Of a stretch of DNA of 64,000 bases, positions 21,501 to 32,243 are shown one piece after another. The translations under genes and the position numbers were made by a program. The notes beneath the pieces were generated by a model that was not told where the DNA came from, made no database searches, and saw nothing but the letters and a program-made list of their open reading frames with translations. This stretch comes from Halichondria panicea. Its lineage: Eukaryota > Porifera > Demospongiae > Suberitida > Halichondriidae. Location of the stretch: positions 5,253,202 to 5,317,201 of the forward strand of contig NC_087393.1 in NCBI RefSeq assembly GCF_963675165.1, read 5' to 3'. Within the stretch, counting starts at the first letter, position 1; each line of letters begins with the position of its first letter.

Positions 21501-24500
21501 CATTGAGAGAGCTTTGATACTGTACAGCACAGTTCCCTGACACGGGTACACACACAGCTGTCTCTAAAACCAGTGCTACGGCAACTATCACCACCAACAG
21601 ATACATTGTCTGAACTATACAGCTGCTAGGATGTGCAGTGAAGGATATGGTACTGGTTTATATAGTGAGTGGATACAAAGGAGGGAGCCTCTCAGAGAAC
21701 AATGGAACCTCATGAGCACGCCTCCAAGAAATGACAACTAGACCTCAGATGAACTTTCGATTTACATTAGAAACACCACGACAGTACTGAAATGGGGTGG
21801 AAACCTCTAAAGTACGTAGTATGCATACTGTTACTGTGCACACATTTACATGACCATTCATAGCGTGTAAATATTGCACTGCCAATCCTAAGACTAACTA
21901 TAGGTTGTAATAATTACAGTAATGGTTTTCAAACAGACAACATTCCACACTCTCTCTCCCCTCCTGCAGGGATATGCCCACACTGCATGCAGGGATATGC
22001 CCACACTGCATGCAGGGATGTGCCCACACTGCATGCAGGGATATGCCCACACTGCATGCAGGGATATGCCCACACTGCATGCAGGGATATGCCCACACTG
22101 CATGTATAGTCGGTGGCAGTTGGTTCTCTAGACCACTTATTAGGACTGCATGTATTATAATTATATATTATAGGCTATAAAGAGGGACATTTGTGTTGAA
22201 TTGATGTTAATTAGGGATTGAAAATAGCCACCACTATCTATAGACTCATCATTGCCCCCCCCCCCCCCTCCACCACTATCTATAGACACATCATTGCCCC
22301 CCCCGGCCCCTCCCACCACTATCTATAGACACATCATTGCCCCCCCCGGCCCCTACCACCACTATCTATAGACTCATCATTGCCCCCCCCGGCCCCTCCC
22401 ACCACTATCTATAGACACATCATTGCCCCCCCCCGGCCCCTCCTCCATTGTTTAGCACATGTACAATATGGAATCATAATGTGTCATCAATGTAAATGCA
22501 CTTCACAGCTCATAATATTAGACAACAAATAAGACTGTAACCATAAACATGGAATGATGACAAAATAATGAATTTATGGACAAGTATTGTCGTCAGCTGC
22601 ACAGGAGAGTGGTCGAACCTTCATCTCAGCATACGCATACGCTGGCTCCAGCTTATTAGTCCATGTAAGAGCACCAATTGTGGGCAGGCTTGTGAGATAG
22701 ATCTTATAGCACTCGTTAAACCACCAACCAGCATTGTCATTATTAGAGTTAGTACAAACATTTCTGCTTCGATCATTGTCTCTGTCTCGAGTGGAAAATT
22801 TCATTCCGTCATGATGGCCGAAGAAGTCTTCACCAGATTGCTGTGGCTCTCCAACATGAAGCGTGTACTGTGTGTCAGGACCATCGATACTGAATCTGTT
22901 GTACGTCAAAACCAATCCAGTTCCATCAGTTCGCTTGAGGTCAACCCTAACTTGCATTGGCTCTCGCTTTGTCAAACAATGCATGTTCTTTAGTCCGTAC
23001 CAAAACTCTGTGCTCAAGTGTCCGAATCCATTCTCGTAATCGACCCAATTCCGAGCAAAGTCAACCCTCGGACTGACGTCAGGAGTTCTCCTGAGGAGGA
23101 CAGTCCATCCTCCCTTGTCTGTCTTCATGTCACAGCGAGCCTGCATAGCGGGGAGAGCATCCAGTGTGAAGGGGGTGGAGTCTTCACACACATTGGTGAT
23201 GTCATACACTCCAGACTCTGGGGAATAGCCGTTGAAGATGGTCGATGCCTTCATAGCCTGAGGGGAGGGGGGATTGTAGGTGAATAATATCCAAATAAGT
23301 AAAGTGTACGTACATGCATGCCAATCTTTTATCACATAAATATAAGCGTTTAAGAGAGCATTGCTTCCATATACCGTATAGCGCGAAATTTTCGAAGGCG
23401 CTTAATTTTTCTGATTTCGTGGGTTAGCAATCCTACACGAAAATAAAGTCCACAAAAATTGTTCTTTAATGCTATAACGTGCAAAGATTAAAGGCATGGC
23501 TTCCGGTAAGCAGTCATTCCACGAACATTGTGTGCAACGAAATGCTTTCTTTTAGAGGTCATTCCACGAAATATAAGTGCCTCAAAAATTTCGCGCTATA
23601 CAGTATAATTATAAGCCACTATCGATTAATCAGCCCACCCACTCCTCAGGCTCACCTGACAACAATCCTTGAACTTTAGAGACTGTACAGCAGAGTTTGC
23701 TGACATGGACACGGGTACACACACAGCTGTCTCTACAACCAGTGCTACGGCAACTATCACCAACAGATACATTCAGTGTCTGAACTACAGCTGCTATAGG
23801 ATGTGCAGTGAGGGATGAGGTACTGGTTTATATAGTGAGTGGAGACAGAGGAAGGAGCTTCTCAGAGAATAATGGACCTCATGGCACGCTTCCGAAAAAT
23901 GACAACTGGAAATCAGATTAACAAGATAAGCACCACGACAGTAGTATTGGGGTTTGGAAACCTCTGAAGGTTGCAAATAAAATAAAAAACCGGATTATCC
24001 TGTAGGGATGTAAGCACCACGACAGTAGTATTGGGGTTTGGAAACCTCTGAAGGTTGCAAATAAAATAAAAAACCGGATTATCCTGCAGGGATGTGCCCA
24101 CACTGGTTAATTGGTACTAACCACATCTAAACACCTTATATAGGCTTAGTTTACTCTCAGAGGAGGTCCGACAGGCGTGGTGCAGCTCAAGTAATTAGCC
24201 TCTGATCGATTACACTCAGCAAAAACATACGACGTGGGCGGATAATTAAAAGACTAATTGCTTGAGCTGCACCACGCCTGTCGTACCTCCTCTGGTTTAC
24301 TCTATAAAAGAGGTGTGTTGAATTGATTGAGGACTGAACACTATACTTCTACACATTACTACCACCTCCCCCTCATTTGCACATAGCAATGACTCATCAA
24401 TGACTCATCAATGACTCATCAAAGTAATGAACTTCACTGCTCATGGATAACACAAGACTGTAACTAACATGGAATGATGGCAATTAACAGTAAAGCTAGA

Positions 24501-27500
24501 GAAATCTTCACAGCAGTTGCACAGAAACAAAATAAACTCTTGACAACAGTTTATTCGCAAGTATCGTCAGCTGCAGTTGCACAGGAGAGTGGTCGAACCT
24601 TCATCTCAGCATACGCATACGCTGGGTCATATGTAGTAGTAAATGTACGAGCACCAATTGTGGGTGGGGCTGTGAGGTAGATGTAATAACAATGGCCAAA
24701 CCACCAACCAGCATTGTCTTGACTATCAGTACAAGCGCCACCACCATATACATCATTATCTCTGTCTCGAGTGGAAAACTTCCTTCCATTATGATAAGCA
24801 AAGTAGTCAAAGCCAGATTGCTGAGGTTCCCCCACGTGGAGAGTGTACTGTGTGTCAGGACCATCGATTTTGAATCTGTTGTATACCAACACTTTTCCTG
24901 TTCCATCAGTTCGCTTGAGGTCAACCCTAACTTGCATTGGCTCTCGCTTTGTCAAACAGTGCATGTTCTTTAGTCCGTACCAAAACTCAGTGCTTAAGTG
25001 TCCGAATCCATTCTCATAATCGACCCAATACCGAGCAAAGTCGACCCTCGGGCTGACGCCGTCAGGAGTTCTCCTGAGGAGGACAATCCATCCTCCCTTG
25101 TCTGTCTTCATGTCACAGCGAGCCTGCATAGCGGGGAGAGCATCCAGTGTGAAGGGGGTGGAGTCTTCACACACGTTGGTGAGGTCATACACTCCAGACT
25201 CTGGGGAATAACTGTTGAAGATGGTCGATGCTTTCATAGCCTGAGGGGGGAGTAGAGGTGATTAGACTCTTAATTAATAGCTACACATGCAAACGTACAT
25301 GTATAATATTATATGCATTCCAACCTTTTAGCATATCAATAAGCTTGTAAGCACTTGAATCTATAAACACAGACCACTACCCATCAGTCCACCCTGCACT
25401 CACCTGACAACAGTCCCTGAACTCTGCCTCAGGACACGAGTCTTTGAGACGCATAGTCTCATTGAGAGAGGTTTGATACTGTACAGCACAGTTCCCTGAC
25501 ACGGGTACACTCACAGCTGTCTCTACAACCAGTGCTACGGCAACTATCACCACCAACAGATACATTTGTACAGGCTAGGATGCACATACAGTGCAGTGAG
25601 GGATATGGTACTAGTTTATATAGTGAGTGGAGACAAAGGAGGGAGCCTCTCAGAGAACAATGGAACCTCACGGGCACGCCTTCAATGGCCTCAGAGGGAC
25701 TTTTGATTCATATCAAAAGCACCACGACAGTAGTATACATACACACAGAGTTGACCAAGTTCTACATGCTGGGATTTGGAAACCTCTAAAGGTTGCATAA
25801 CACACATTTACATGACCACTTGACGTATGCAATACAGTAATAGCAACACACTTCCTCCCCCCCCCCCCCACCCCAGGGATGTTCCCATACTACGCACCTT
25901 TAGTTGGTGGTCGTAGGCCTACGTAGTTTACCACTAGCTATAATTATGTTGAATTGAGACTGAGAATTGAAATAGCCACCATTTCATCATTTTGAAAATT
26001 CTAGGTACATCCCTGCCCCCTACATGCACATACCTTGCTGATGGCGGTGTGCATGCCAGCCTGCAGCAGTGAGGAGAGCAGGCCGAGAATACGAGTGGAC
26101 CATTCTGTCTCAGTCACGCTGAGCAGGTGTACCAATAGTTGAGCTCCTTGGCAACGAACACCTTCGTCTATATCCGTTGCTATGGGATCCATGAGCGGAA
26201 AAACCACACCCTCCATCAACTCCCGCTGTGAAAACAGACCCATAAAACTCATTCCACATTAAAAAATAGTAGCATTTTATAATTATTCTACAAACAAAAT
26301 TTGTTTTGTGTACCTCATGTTTGAAAACGTTCTCTTCCACAACTTTTCCTAAGTATTTGAGAGCCTCCACTCGTACGGCCGTCCTCCTGTCACACCTGCA
26401 GATCACATGACCTATTATCGTATGTACATGTGTGTACTATACAATATTGCCTGCTGTGTCTGGTAAGTGTCATATGACAGTTCCTACGTACCTGTAGAAC
26501 TTGTCCATGCATTGTTTGACATTGTCTACCCAGCCACTCTCAGAGGAGCTGGTCATCCCAGTACGATAAGAGAGCAGGGACAGCACAGACTGGATCTGTA
26601 TACAACAACAACAATTGTAATCTAATAACTTTTAGACTAATAGAATCGGCTCTGTAACTAGATTTCTGATTATCCACGATTTTTATGATTTTCTAAAAGC
26701 TTGGAAAGAGCCTGTTCAAATGGTATGCTCAACTCCCAAATTACAGGCCAAAATAGACTTTTGCTTTTAACAAATCATCTGAAAGGCCTCTCTCTAAACT
26801 TTCAGAATTAACTCACGGGCATTGTGTCAAGGCTCTCCTCCACCAGTCGGAAGAACAGATTAGGTGGTCCGATATTGGCCCCACCCTCATAGAGCTGCTC
26901 AAGGATCACAAACAACTCCCTCAAACACTGACCGAGGCTACTTCTCGAGGCCCCTCCAGGCTCCACCCCCTCCAACTGGGTCACATGACTCTGTATAGCA
27001 GCAATGATGTCATAGACGGCCTCCCACTCAAGTGGGTGGAGCTTATGGACGTGCGCTCGTACTAGCCGGAGTAAGGAGAGAGAAATCTCATACACCACAA
27101 TAGTGTGGCCCGACAAGACAGCCTGAGAGGGGGGGGGGTATCACATGATATACTTTACGAAGAGTATATAAATTATACGTACTTGTTTGATTGAAGGTAG
27201 AACGGAGGCAAATGAGAGGTCAAGGTTCACTCGTCGTACCCCCCACATGCTCATACTGATATAGAAGACGGCTCCTCGTAACAAGAGCGCCTCTTGTCCA
27301 GATGACCTGGCAGGGTGGGGGGTACAATCATCAGGGGGGGTAATACTATTACTGTAATACTCACCTCTCTTGAATTAGTGAACACATGGAGTGTATGGTG
27401 GAGCGGCCGAGGTGGGTGCCTAGCAACCGCAGCATCACCTGGGGGTGGTGTCAGGGGTATTAGCCACACCCATTAGCCACACTCACTTACGTCCAAGCTC

Positions 27501-29079
27501 TTCTTGCTGAATCTCTCAATGTTGAGTGTGTTACAGAGAGTGATGACGAACATGTGGAGTGAGTCAGAGGGGAGAGAACTATAGCACACCACGGCATTCA
27601 TGAAGTCTAGGCACAGCTGTGAGGGGGTGTGTGGAGAGTGTGAGGAGTGGAGGGGGTGGAGGGGGTGGACTCACTGATATAACATTTGGAAACGTTGATT
27701 TGTTGGCCATCACGCAACATAATCTGTGGATAAATTGTATCACGTTTTAGATTTTCATGATTTATAGCTGTGATCTTAACCCTGCGTCTAATATAATTAT
27801 GAGAATACACCATCAGTTTAACCCTTACTGCACCAGTCCAACGAGGACATCCTGGTCCAGGTAGGCTGCGTTATAATGCACGAAATTGACGAGAAGAGAG
27901 ACAAAGTTCACTGCGTTCCCTCTGGCCACAAACTCCGGCATCCACTCCAACAGGAAACGACCTGCACAGAGAGGAGTGAGGGGAAGCCAGTAGAATATGT
28001 CCACACACACCTTCAGCAGAAGCCTCATACATTCACACAATACAGAACTTCAACAACATGTATAATTCTATCAACTACAATGTACATAATTATGATGTAC
28101 AATACAGGAATGCATTCGAGAAACAATTACATACTGCTCAAGATGGCTAGCTGTCACCATAGATACTATCTATGCATGATCTCACCCACCGATATCCTGC
28201 TCCAAGTGGACGATATTCTTCCCATCGAGTGTGAGCACCCGGAGCACATCAAACCTCTCCTGTGTGTCCTCGGGTATGTGGTGGTCCCTCACCACTTGGA
28301 AGAAGTATGCTCTCAGTATGCCAAGGTCATCAAACTACCACCATGCAGGGGGAGGGCACATGTCATGGTGATCAGAAAACAGGGCAATACTCAATAGAGG
28401 CTTAATTTGAGGTTGAGAATTTTACCCATAATTTATGGTAAATGCAGTACCTGAGGCAATCTGTCAATGCAACTATTCTCAAACATACCTGTCCATAAAT
28501 GAGAGCCTTGAGGAAGACGAGGGTGGTGTGTCGGACGTCCGTCGGCTGAGAGGGACCAATCAGATCCTGCACTGATAACCAGATAGACTTGACCGCATGC
28601 TATAAGAGAGAGAAGGGGAAGACTTGTAATAATTACCAGACTCTCAAATAAGCAGTGTACATGCAACAATTGTGTATACTGTATATAATGTGTCAATTAG
28701 TTAATGTTGTGTGTAGTTACTTCCTCCAGTCTCTTTGCAGTGACAACGTCATGCAGCTCTTTCATAGCCCGGACCCTCTGACCCACAGACACACTGCGAT
28801 CCAGCTCCTACACACACACACACACACACACACAGTCGTCAAGACTCGCCATGGATACTACACACGCACACACACAGTCATCATGCATGGATCTGCACAC
28901 ATAAACACACACACGCACACATGACGTACCCTCAGGACGTCCTCCGTGATGAACGGGTTCTGCTCCTGATTCAAGTGATCTTCATGGCTCCTCTGAAGAG
29001 GAGGGTTGGATCTGGGGTGGCTGGACCTAAAGATGGACCCGATCTTCTGTCGAATGCTTTGTTCTCGAGCAGATTGCAT
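12579..29079 (-). CDS. TSC2: Tuberin (TSC2), Rheb GTPase-activating protein
   Basis: Tuberin inactivates Rheb and so restrains mTORC1 at the lysosome, in complex with TSC1 and TBC1D7. The gene has more than 30 exons. Exon 1 starts MQSAREQSIRQKIGSIFRSS (29079); helical-repeat exons run to about 18115 (LHPLEWEAVYDIIAAIQSHV near 27010; VIALAHRVVSQWF near 18190). Tuberin-specific exons follow: MLARYTYSNISALPVR (16193-16310), FLLNEGPSKTWCVGNSLVTI and WAEVSIQRPTGDVLWVMRLQ (15147-16109), and SVFLQLYHGSMLAQDTPLLL (about 14370-14474). The RapGAP domain is in 13158-13570 (RIGVVYVAPGQ, YLGGLDQSGTDGK, KKLHIGNDFVTIVYNDSG with the catalytic Asn thumb) and 12905-13072 (GQFNFAEVVVEPRP). The last exon is 12579-12725. 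The serine-rich linker (14612-14956) is poorly conserved. Introns at about 16313-18110 and 20413-26036 contain four other genes on the same strand. Confidence 0.93.
13652..14290. mobile_element. Two tandem CATAACTT-type foldback MITEs
   Basis: Two copies, about 13652-13950 and 13976-14287, lie head to tail in one TSC2 intron. Each starts TTTCAGCTGCCATAACTTGA and ends with the inverted TTAA(T)GGCTGTTGAAAGATG; the interior mirror includes CTGAAAGCTTA and TAAGCTTTCAG and the central CCATGGTCCAAGGCCGAAAA. No coding capacity. Confidence 0.7.
16460..16690. repeat. Minisatellite in a TSC2 intron
   Basis: Five units of about 46-50 bp containing AAGGCCACAAGGGYCAGCYG, then TGGAAACATGTGTGTGTGTA, then TTGGATAC. 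Length varies through the TG tract. ORFs across it are artefacts. Confidence 0.85.
16888..17454 (-). CDS. Unrecognised 188-residue secreted protein nested in TSC2
   Basis: Single-exon gene inside a TSC2 intron, same strand as its host. It starts MKCCSVLFLAATAALCLAPG (signal peptide, probable cut near GRA/MD) and runs through a predicted soluble domain with TTFKLYQDLL, a Pro-rich block (NPTPKPPQPW, PTWPAPHPTGEE), FRFAGDFVATPSV, an aromatic stretch (YMYEFKYYYHQT) and a basic tail (KRVKLLMLLRKMNLE). Two or three cysteines lie outside the signal peptide. An in-frame upstream Met (17520) would add 22 residues; the inner start is preferred because the signal peptide begins there. A TATA box at 17530-17537 supports its own transcription. 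I do not recognise the family. Confidence 0.75.
   Translation of the reverse strand: MKCCSVLFLAATAALCLAPGRAMDITTNNVRLLVRTTFKLYQDLLDKDDANTEAAVTGATYAFPMVGGVAPSVQHLCRINPTPKPPQPWITHVVSCGILPTWPAPHPTGEEVGGMFRFAGDFVATPSVKDLHNASPALHLDAQVLTHYDSSNHHPYMYEFKYYYHQTLVEALLKRVKLLMLLRKMNLE
17530..17537 (-). promoter_or_regulatory. TATA box of the nested secreted-protein gene
   Basis: TATATAAA on the minus strand, 76 bp before the chosen start codon, within the TSC2 intron. Confidence 0.55.
19117..19684. mobile_element. 568-bp terminal-inverted-repeat element, TA target site
   Basis: Left end CCGTACAAACTGGATTATTA and right end (complement) CCGTAGAAACTGGATTATTA are inverted copies, followed on both sides by GCGC-rich subterminal sequence and flanked by TA. 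No transposase is visible, so it is non-autonomous. The TA duplication and CCGTA start resemble the elements at 23374, 36129 and 55856. It lies in a TSC2 intron. Confidence 0.7.
20654..21606 (-). CDS. Fibrinogen-related secreted protein A
   Basis: Two exons (21445-21606, 20654-21340), 282 residues. Exon 1 encodes a signal peptide (MYLLVVIVAVALVLETAVCV) and a short Cys-containing stalk (DSCPEAEFRDCCQ). Exon 2 is a fibrinogen C-terminal domain: TFxLDALPAMQARCDM, GGWVVLVRRTPDVSPRVDFA, the YENGFGDLSTEFWYGLKNMH core, FSTRDRDND at the calcium-site position and AAWWFSNCYHIYL at the ligand-pocket position, ending AYAEMKVRPLSCA. Such domains (ficolins, tachylectins, FREPs) bind acetylated sugars or act in cell recognition; the ligand here is unknown. 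It lies in a TSC2 intron on the same strand. A TATA box is at 21657-21664. Confidence 0.88.
21657..21664 (-). promoter_or_regulatory. TATA box of fibrinogen-related gene A
   Basis: TATATAAA, 51 bp before the start codon. The surrounding 100 bp is closely similar in the promoters of genes B (TATA 23827-23834) and C (TATA 25615-25622). Confidence 0.65.
21964..22105. repeat. 23-bp tandem repeat, six copies
   Basis: Unit GGGATATGCCCACACTGCAT plus GCA, next to the promoter of fibrinogen-related gene A. A single related GGGATGTGCCCACACTG occurs near 24088 behind gene B. Confidence 0.9.
22225..22445. repeat. About 45-bp C-rich tandem repeat, five copies
   Basis: Units contain CCACCACTATCTATAGACAC, ATCATTGCCC and a C-run with CGGCCCCTCC. 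It separates fibrinogen-related genes A and B. Confidence 0.9.
22574..23772 (-). CDS. Fibrinogen-related secreted protein B
   Basis: Two exons (23656-23772, 22574-23257), 266 residues. The fibrinogen domain is nearly identical to protein A except for one cluster of changes near the ligand site (SRNVCTNSNNDNAGWWFNEC) and at YGxxTWTNKLEPAYAYAEM. Exon 1 is 39 codons instead of 54: the segment between AVQ and DCC is missing, which removes the stalk cysteine before DCCQ and about 15 residues. The frame and splice donor remain intact, so it still looks functional. It is the middle member of a tandem array nested in TSC2. Confidence 0.85.
23374..23603. mobile_element. TA-flanked MITE (CCGTATAGCG family)
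   Basis: Inverted ends CCGTATAGCGCGAAATTTTC and CTGTATAGCGCGAAATTTTT (complement), flanked by TA on both sides. It sits inside the single intron of fibrinogen-related gene B. The same family occurs at 36129-36333 and 55856-56028. No ORF; a mariner-like non-autonomous element is likely. Confidence 0.8.
23929..24095. repeat. Direct duplication of about 83 bp upstream of gene B
   Basis: Two almost identical copies begin AAGCACCACGACAGTAGTAT and include TTTGGAAACCTCTGAAGGTT. Versions of the same sequence stand once upstream of genes A (about 21769) and C (about 25718), suggesting a conserved upstream element that was duplicated only at B. Confidence 0.8.
24158..24294. mobile_element. 137-bp hAT-like MITE
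   Basis: The termini CAGAGGAGGTCCGACAGGCG and its inverse (complement CAGAGGAGGTACGACAGGCG) continue into about 40-bp arms. The flanks repeat TTTACTCT (24150-24157 and 24296-24303). An 8-bp target duplication with CAGAG ends is the hAT pattern. Confidence 0.75.
24551..25565 (-). CDS. Fibrinogen-related secreted protein C
   Basis: Two exons (25404-25565, 24551-25240), 283 residues. Signal peptide and stalk match protein A (SLNETMRLKDSCPEAEFRDC). The fibrinogen domain differs from A and B mainly at the pocket segment (VYGGGACTDSQDNAGWWFGH) and at ARTFTTTYDPAYAYAEMKVR; it has a one-residue insertion (PDGVSPRVD). A, B and C are evidently recent tandem duplicates. TATA box at 25615-25622. Confidence 0.88.
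26640..26810. mobile_element. Degenerate CATAACTT-type element
   Basis: A TSC2 intron copy that keeps the inner mirror (TTTATGATTTTCTAAAAGCT and CTCTAAACTTTCAGAATTAA) but has lost most of the outer ends. Confidence 0.45.
28804..28832. repeat. (AC)n microsatellite at a TSC2 splice acceptor
   Basis: On the minus strand the TG tract ends directly in TGTAG followed by the exon GAGCTGGATCGC. Similar CA/TG-to-acceptor contacts occur at other introns of this window. Confidence 0.7.
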
Positions 29080-29577
29080 GCTACATACTATGATTCTTTA
29101 CTGCACTGGGCACTAGCTAGTTATCCAAATTACCGAATTAATTTTTCAACATTTCATTGGTGCAGATCCACCCCTTTACCGCATGGTCATGCGCATGCGT
29201 AACAATATTAAACGCCCACCAACAATCAACATAAGTATTTTGACGACCATTTCCAGTCAGTGCACAGCACACACAAAAATGTATCCATAATTAAGCATAG
29301 CTATACACATCAGGCAGACACACACTCAATGTACGTGATAGTTTACTGTCCTGGATGGGATGAGAAACAGACACGGAAATAGTCGGGGAATAACGGGTGG
29401 TGGGTGATGGACAGAACAGGGTGGAGACAGGTGGTATTGAAAGTGCTGAGATAACTAATAAGTGTAAAAACTAGAAGTACAGCATAACGATATTAACTCC
29501 TAAGGAAATCGAGCTTTTTGAACTCAATATACGTAGAAAAAATTGACTTCTATTAACAATGCTTCCTAACACACAGT
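29080..29577. other. Gap between TSC2 and FOXK
   Basis: About 500 bp, no gene seen. It must contain the TSC2 promoter (no TATA box visible) and the FOXK 3' UTR. Confidence 0.5.
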
Positions 29578-31926
29578 TCAACTCTCATTGCCGTGGTTAC
29601 CATCTCGAGCATTCTGATTGGCCGCTGCAGCTTGTGTGAAGAAATTTTGTGGCAGGAATGACGACAGTGGTTGAGCAAGCATCCCCTGTGTCCTGGAAGG
29701 TCCCATACCCCCACCCCCCATCATAGGGATGGACAGGAACTGGAGGTTATGCTGATGGCCAGGGGGTAAATGGGGAAGCGCCGACATCATTCTTTGCTGC
29801 TCTGACTTATTCTCGTGGTGTAGCGAATGTTCGTCAATTCGAACTCTTTTCACAGGGGGAGGGGCTACGTCTTGTTCCTCCTGTATAGTCTCATATTTGT
29901 GCTTTTTCAATATTGCCATGTCGTCTGCAGCCTTCATAGGAACGGGGAAATATTTGATGGGTGTGGCAGTGAATCCGGACGAGCGCGAGGGGTTTGCCGG
30001 GAGGGAGTGGGCGGAGCTTGACCCCCCAGGGAGCTGAGAGAAGAATGGAGGCAACGTAAAGTGAGAGGTCGTTGGAGGTCCAGCCATTCGAAATTTCGAC
30101 TCCATGTCTTTAAATGTAAATTCCGAGTGCATCATGGGATGGTGGTGAGTGGGGGAGGTTGGGGCACTCCTGTACGGGGATTCACAACTCTAATTAAACA
30201 ATGTACATGTGGTACACTGAATAGAAACTGAAACTGAAGTACAGAAATGCAATACTACAGTAATGTAATGCTTGAGTAGTGATAATAGTGATAAATATAT
30301 TTTGTGGGCAGCTTGTGAAAACAGTCAACAATTAAATGTTAAAATGCCAGCTAGACTAAAAAATGTTTCCGTCATAGCTCCTACCTTGTCATGAGTCCAG
30401 CTGAGGGGAAAACAGGAATTCCCTTCTTCTTGCGTTTGACATAGGCCTGCGAGGAGAGCTTCTCCTTGTACTCTGGATGCATGCACCAGTAACCACCCTT
30501 ACCAAACCCCAGCCCCTCCTTCTCACGAGGTGCCTTCATGAAGTACTGGTTGAGAGAGAGGTTGTGACGGATAGAGTTCTGGGAAGGAGGAAATGGGTTT
30601 AAAGTAGCTACCTATTTGGAACAAATAGAATCACTAAAATGCCAGCTTCAAACACAATATTATGAATTAATTATACCTTCCAGCCTTTCTCGTCAATCTT
30701 ATAATAAGGGTACTTGTCTGATATGAATGAATATATTCCACTGAGAGTTTGCCTGTGATCAGCACTGGCCAGGAGTGCCTGTACGATGAGCTGGGCATAA
30801 GAGTAAGGTGGCTTTACTGTGTTGTCCTCTTCCTCGTTACCAGGGGCCTCCTCGTCATCCTCAGCAGGAGGCGTGACCTTAGATATCGGGGTCTCCTCTG
30901 AGACAGTGGGAGGGGCCTCAGAGACACTCTGATGACAGGGGCAAGGGGTAGATACGACAATCACAGTTATTGTGTGTGTACGAATACTGATGTGATACAT
31001 TTAGCACTTCCTTCTATGGCAAATAAAAACTCTAATAGTATTTTTCGATGACTAGCAAACCCGATACTAAGAGCCAATAAACTATCTAGGTATACACACT
31101 AGACAACAATCCATGCTATTAAAATTATCGTCACCTCGTTGTCAGACCCAGCCTGCTCTTGGGAGGAGAGGAGTGTGGAGGCATACTTGGCCATGGCCTT
31201 GAAGTCAAAACTGGGGACCCTATGGCGATAGCCGGAGTTAGGACTCACTGGGCACGAGTTGACAGCACTGTAGGGGAACACACAATCAATACAATAATCA
31301 TAATAATAATTATGCAACATTCACACATGACATAATGGAATAACAACACTAATGATTAAGTAATATGAAGTACCTAATAGTGCCAGTGGGAGATGGCATC
31401 GGTGATACAAAGGGAGATGATAGAGGTAGGTCAGCTCTGAGGGGAAGGGCAGGGCTTCTCATCAGCTGAGGGGGCAGGTCCTCCACTAGGGATGTGAATG
31501 CCAGCTTGATTTGTGTAGAGGGGAACCGAATGATACACCTGTTCAGGGAAGATAGTGTTGCTAGGTTACACACACGCGCTCAGCAACTACTTTCAATTAC
31601 CAAAACTGAGGTCAGTTGATCGTGAATATGTGTAAAATCAATTAAAATTTAATAGTGAATTCTTACGAATTTGGAATCTGTAATCTTCTGTTTTCTCTCC
31701 TCTGAAATGTATCGTCCACAAAAATTCCATTTTTCCCCCGACACAAAATATAGAATGAATTTCTGTCCATGACAATCTCCAAATGTCGTCTGCTGATAAA
31801 GCGACTTGTCCCCATGTTTACGTCCACATCTCCAAGCTTGCTATTTCTACCGATCACAGTACGCTTTTTAATAATGCGGAACTCAAAGTTCCTCCCCTCC
31901 AGTCTTGCAAAAGCTCCGTGATCCAT
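29578..31926 (-). CDS. FOXK: Forkhead transcription factor FOXK
   Basis: Six exons. Exon 1 (about 31667-31926) is the FHA domain ([39 protein letters not shown]). Two linker exons follow, with [16 protein letters not shown] and a Pro/Ser-rich segment. The forkhead domain spans exons 4-5: [60 protein letters not shown], then the nuclear signal KRKKK. The last exon is a low-complexity C-terminus with [11 protein letters not shown] plus forkhead is diagnostic of FOXK. In vertebrates FOXK1/2 repress autophagy genes and act downstream of mTOR; that role is known there and only inferred here. Confidence 0.95.
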
Positions 31927-32243
31927 GGCGAGGTACGTCTGTCAAGAGTAGGGATCTTTATCAACCACCTTTCTTTGACCTCTAGCTGCTAGCGCTGCTT
32001 TGTTTACAAGCAGAAATGAGCACATGTTTCGTCACGTGATCATGAATATGCTACATCACGATATCGCAGGGTGTTGCGGTATAACCTCGAGGTCACCAAA
32101 AAATTTATACAAGCCGCGGCTAATCTTGAGGATTTAATATAGTGACGTCACACAAAACCAGAATTAGTTAATTTTTTCTTTTACTTGCACAACAAAAACA
32201 CATTCACACAAGTATCTAAACAAAAAACAATACACACAGCAAA
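31927..32243. other. Gap between FOXK and CLEC16A
   Basis: 317 bp between the FOXK start and the CLEC16A stop. It should hold the FOXK promoter and the CLEC16A 3' UTR; no sharp motif seen. Confidence 0.5.

Noticed and set aside
23656-23772. Gene B considered as a pseudogene because of its short exon 1
   Set aside because: The deletion is in frame, the splice donor is intact and exon 2 is open from end to end.
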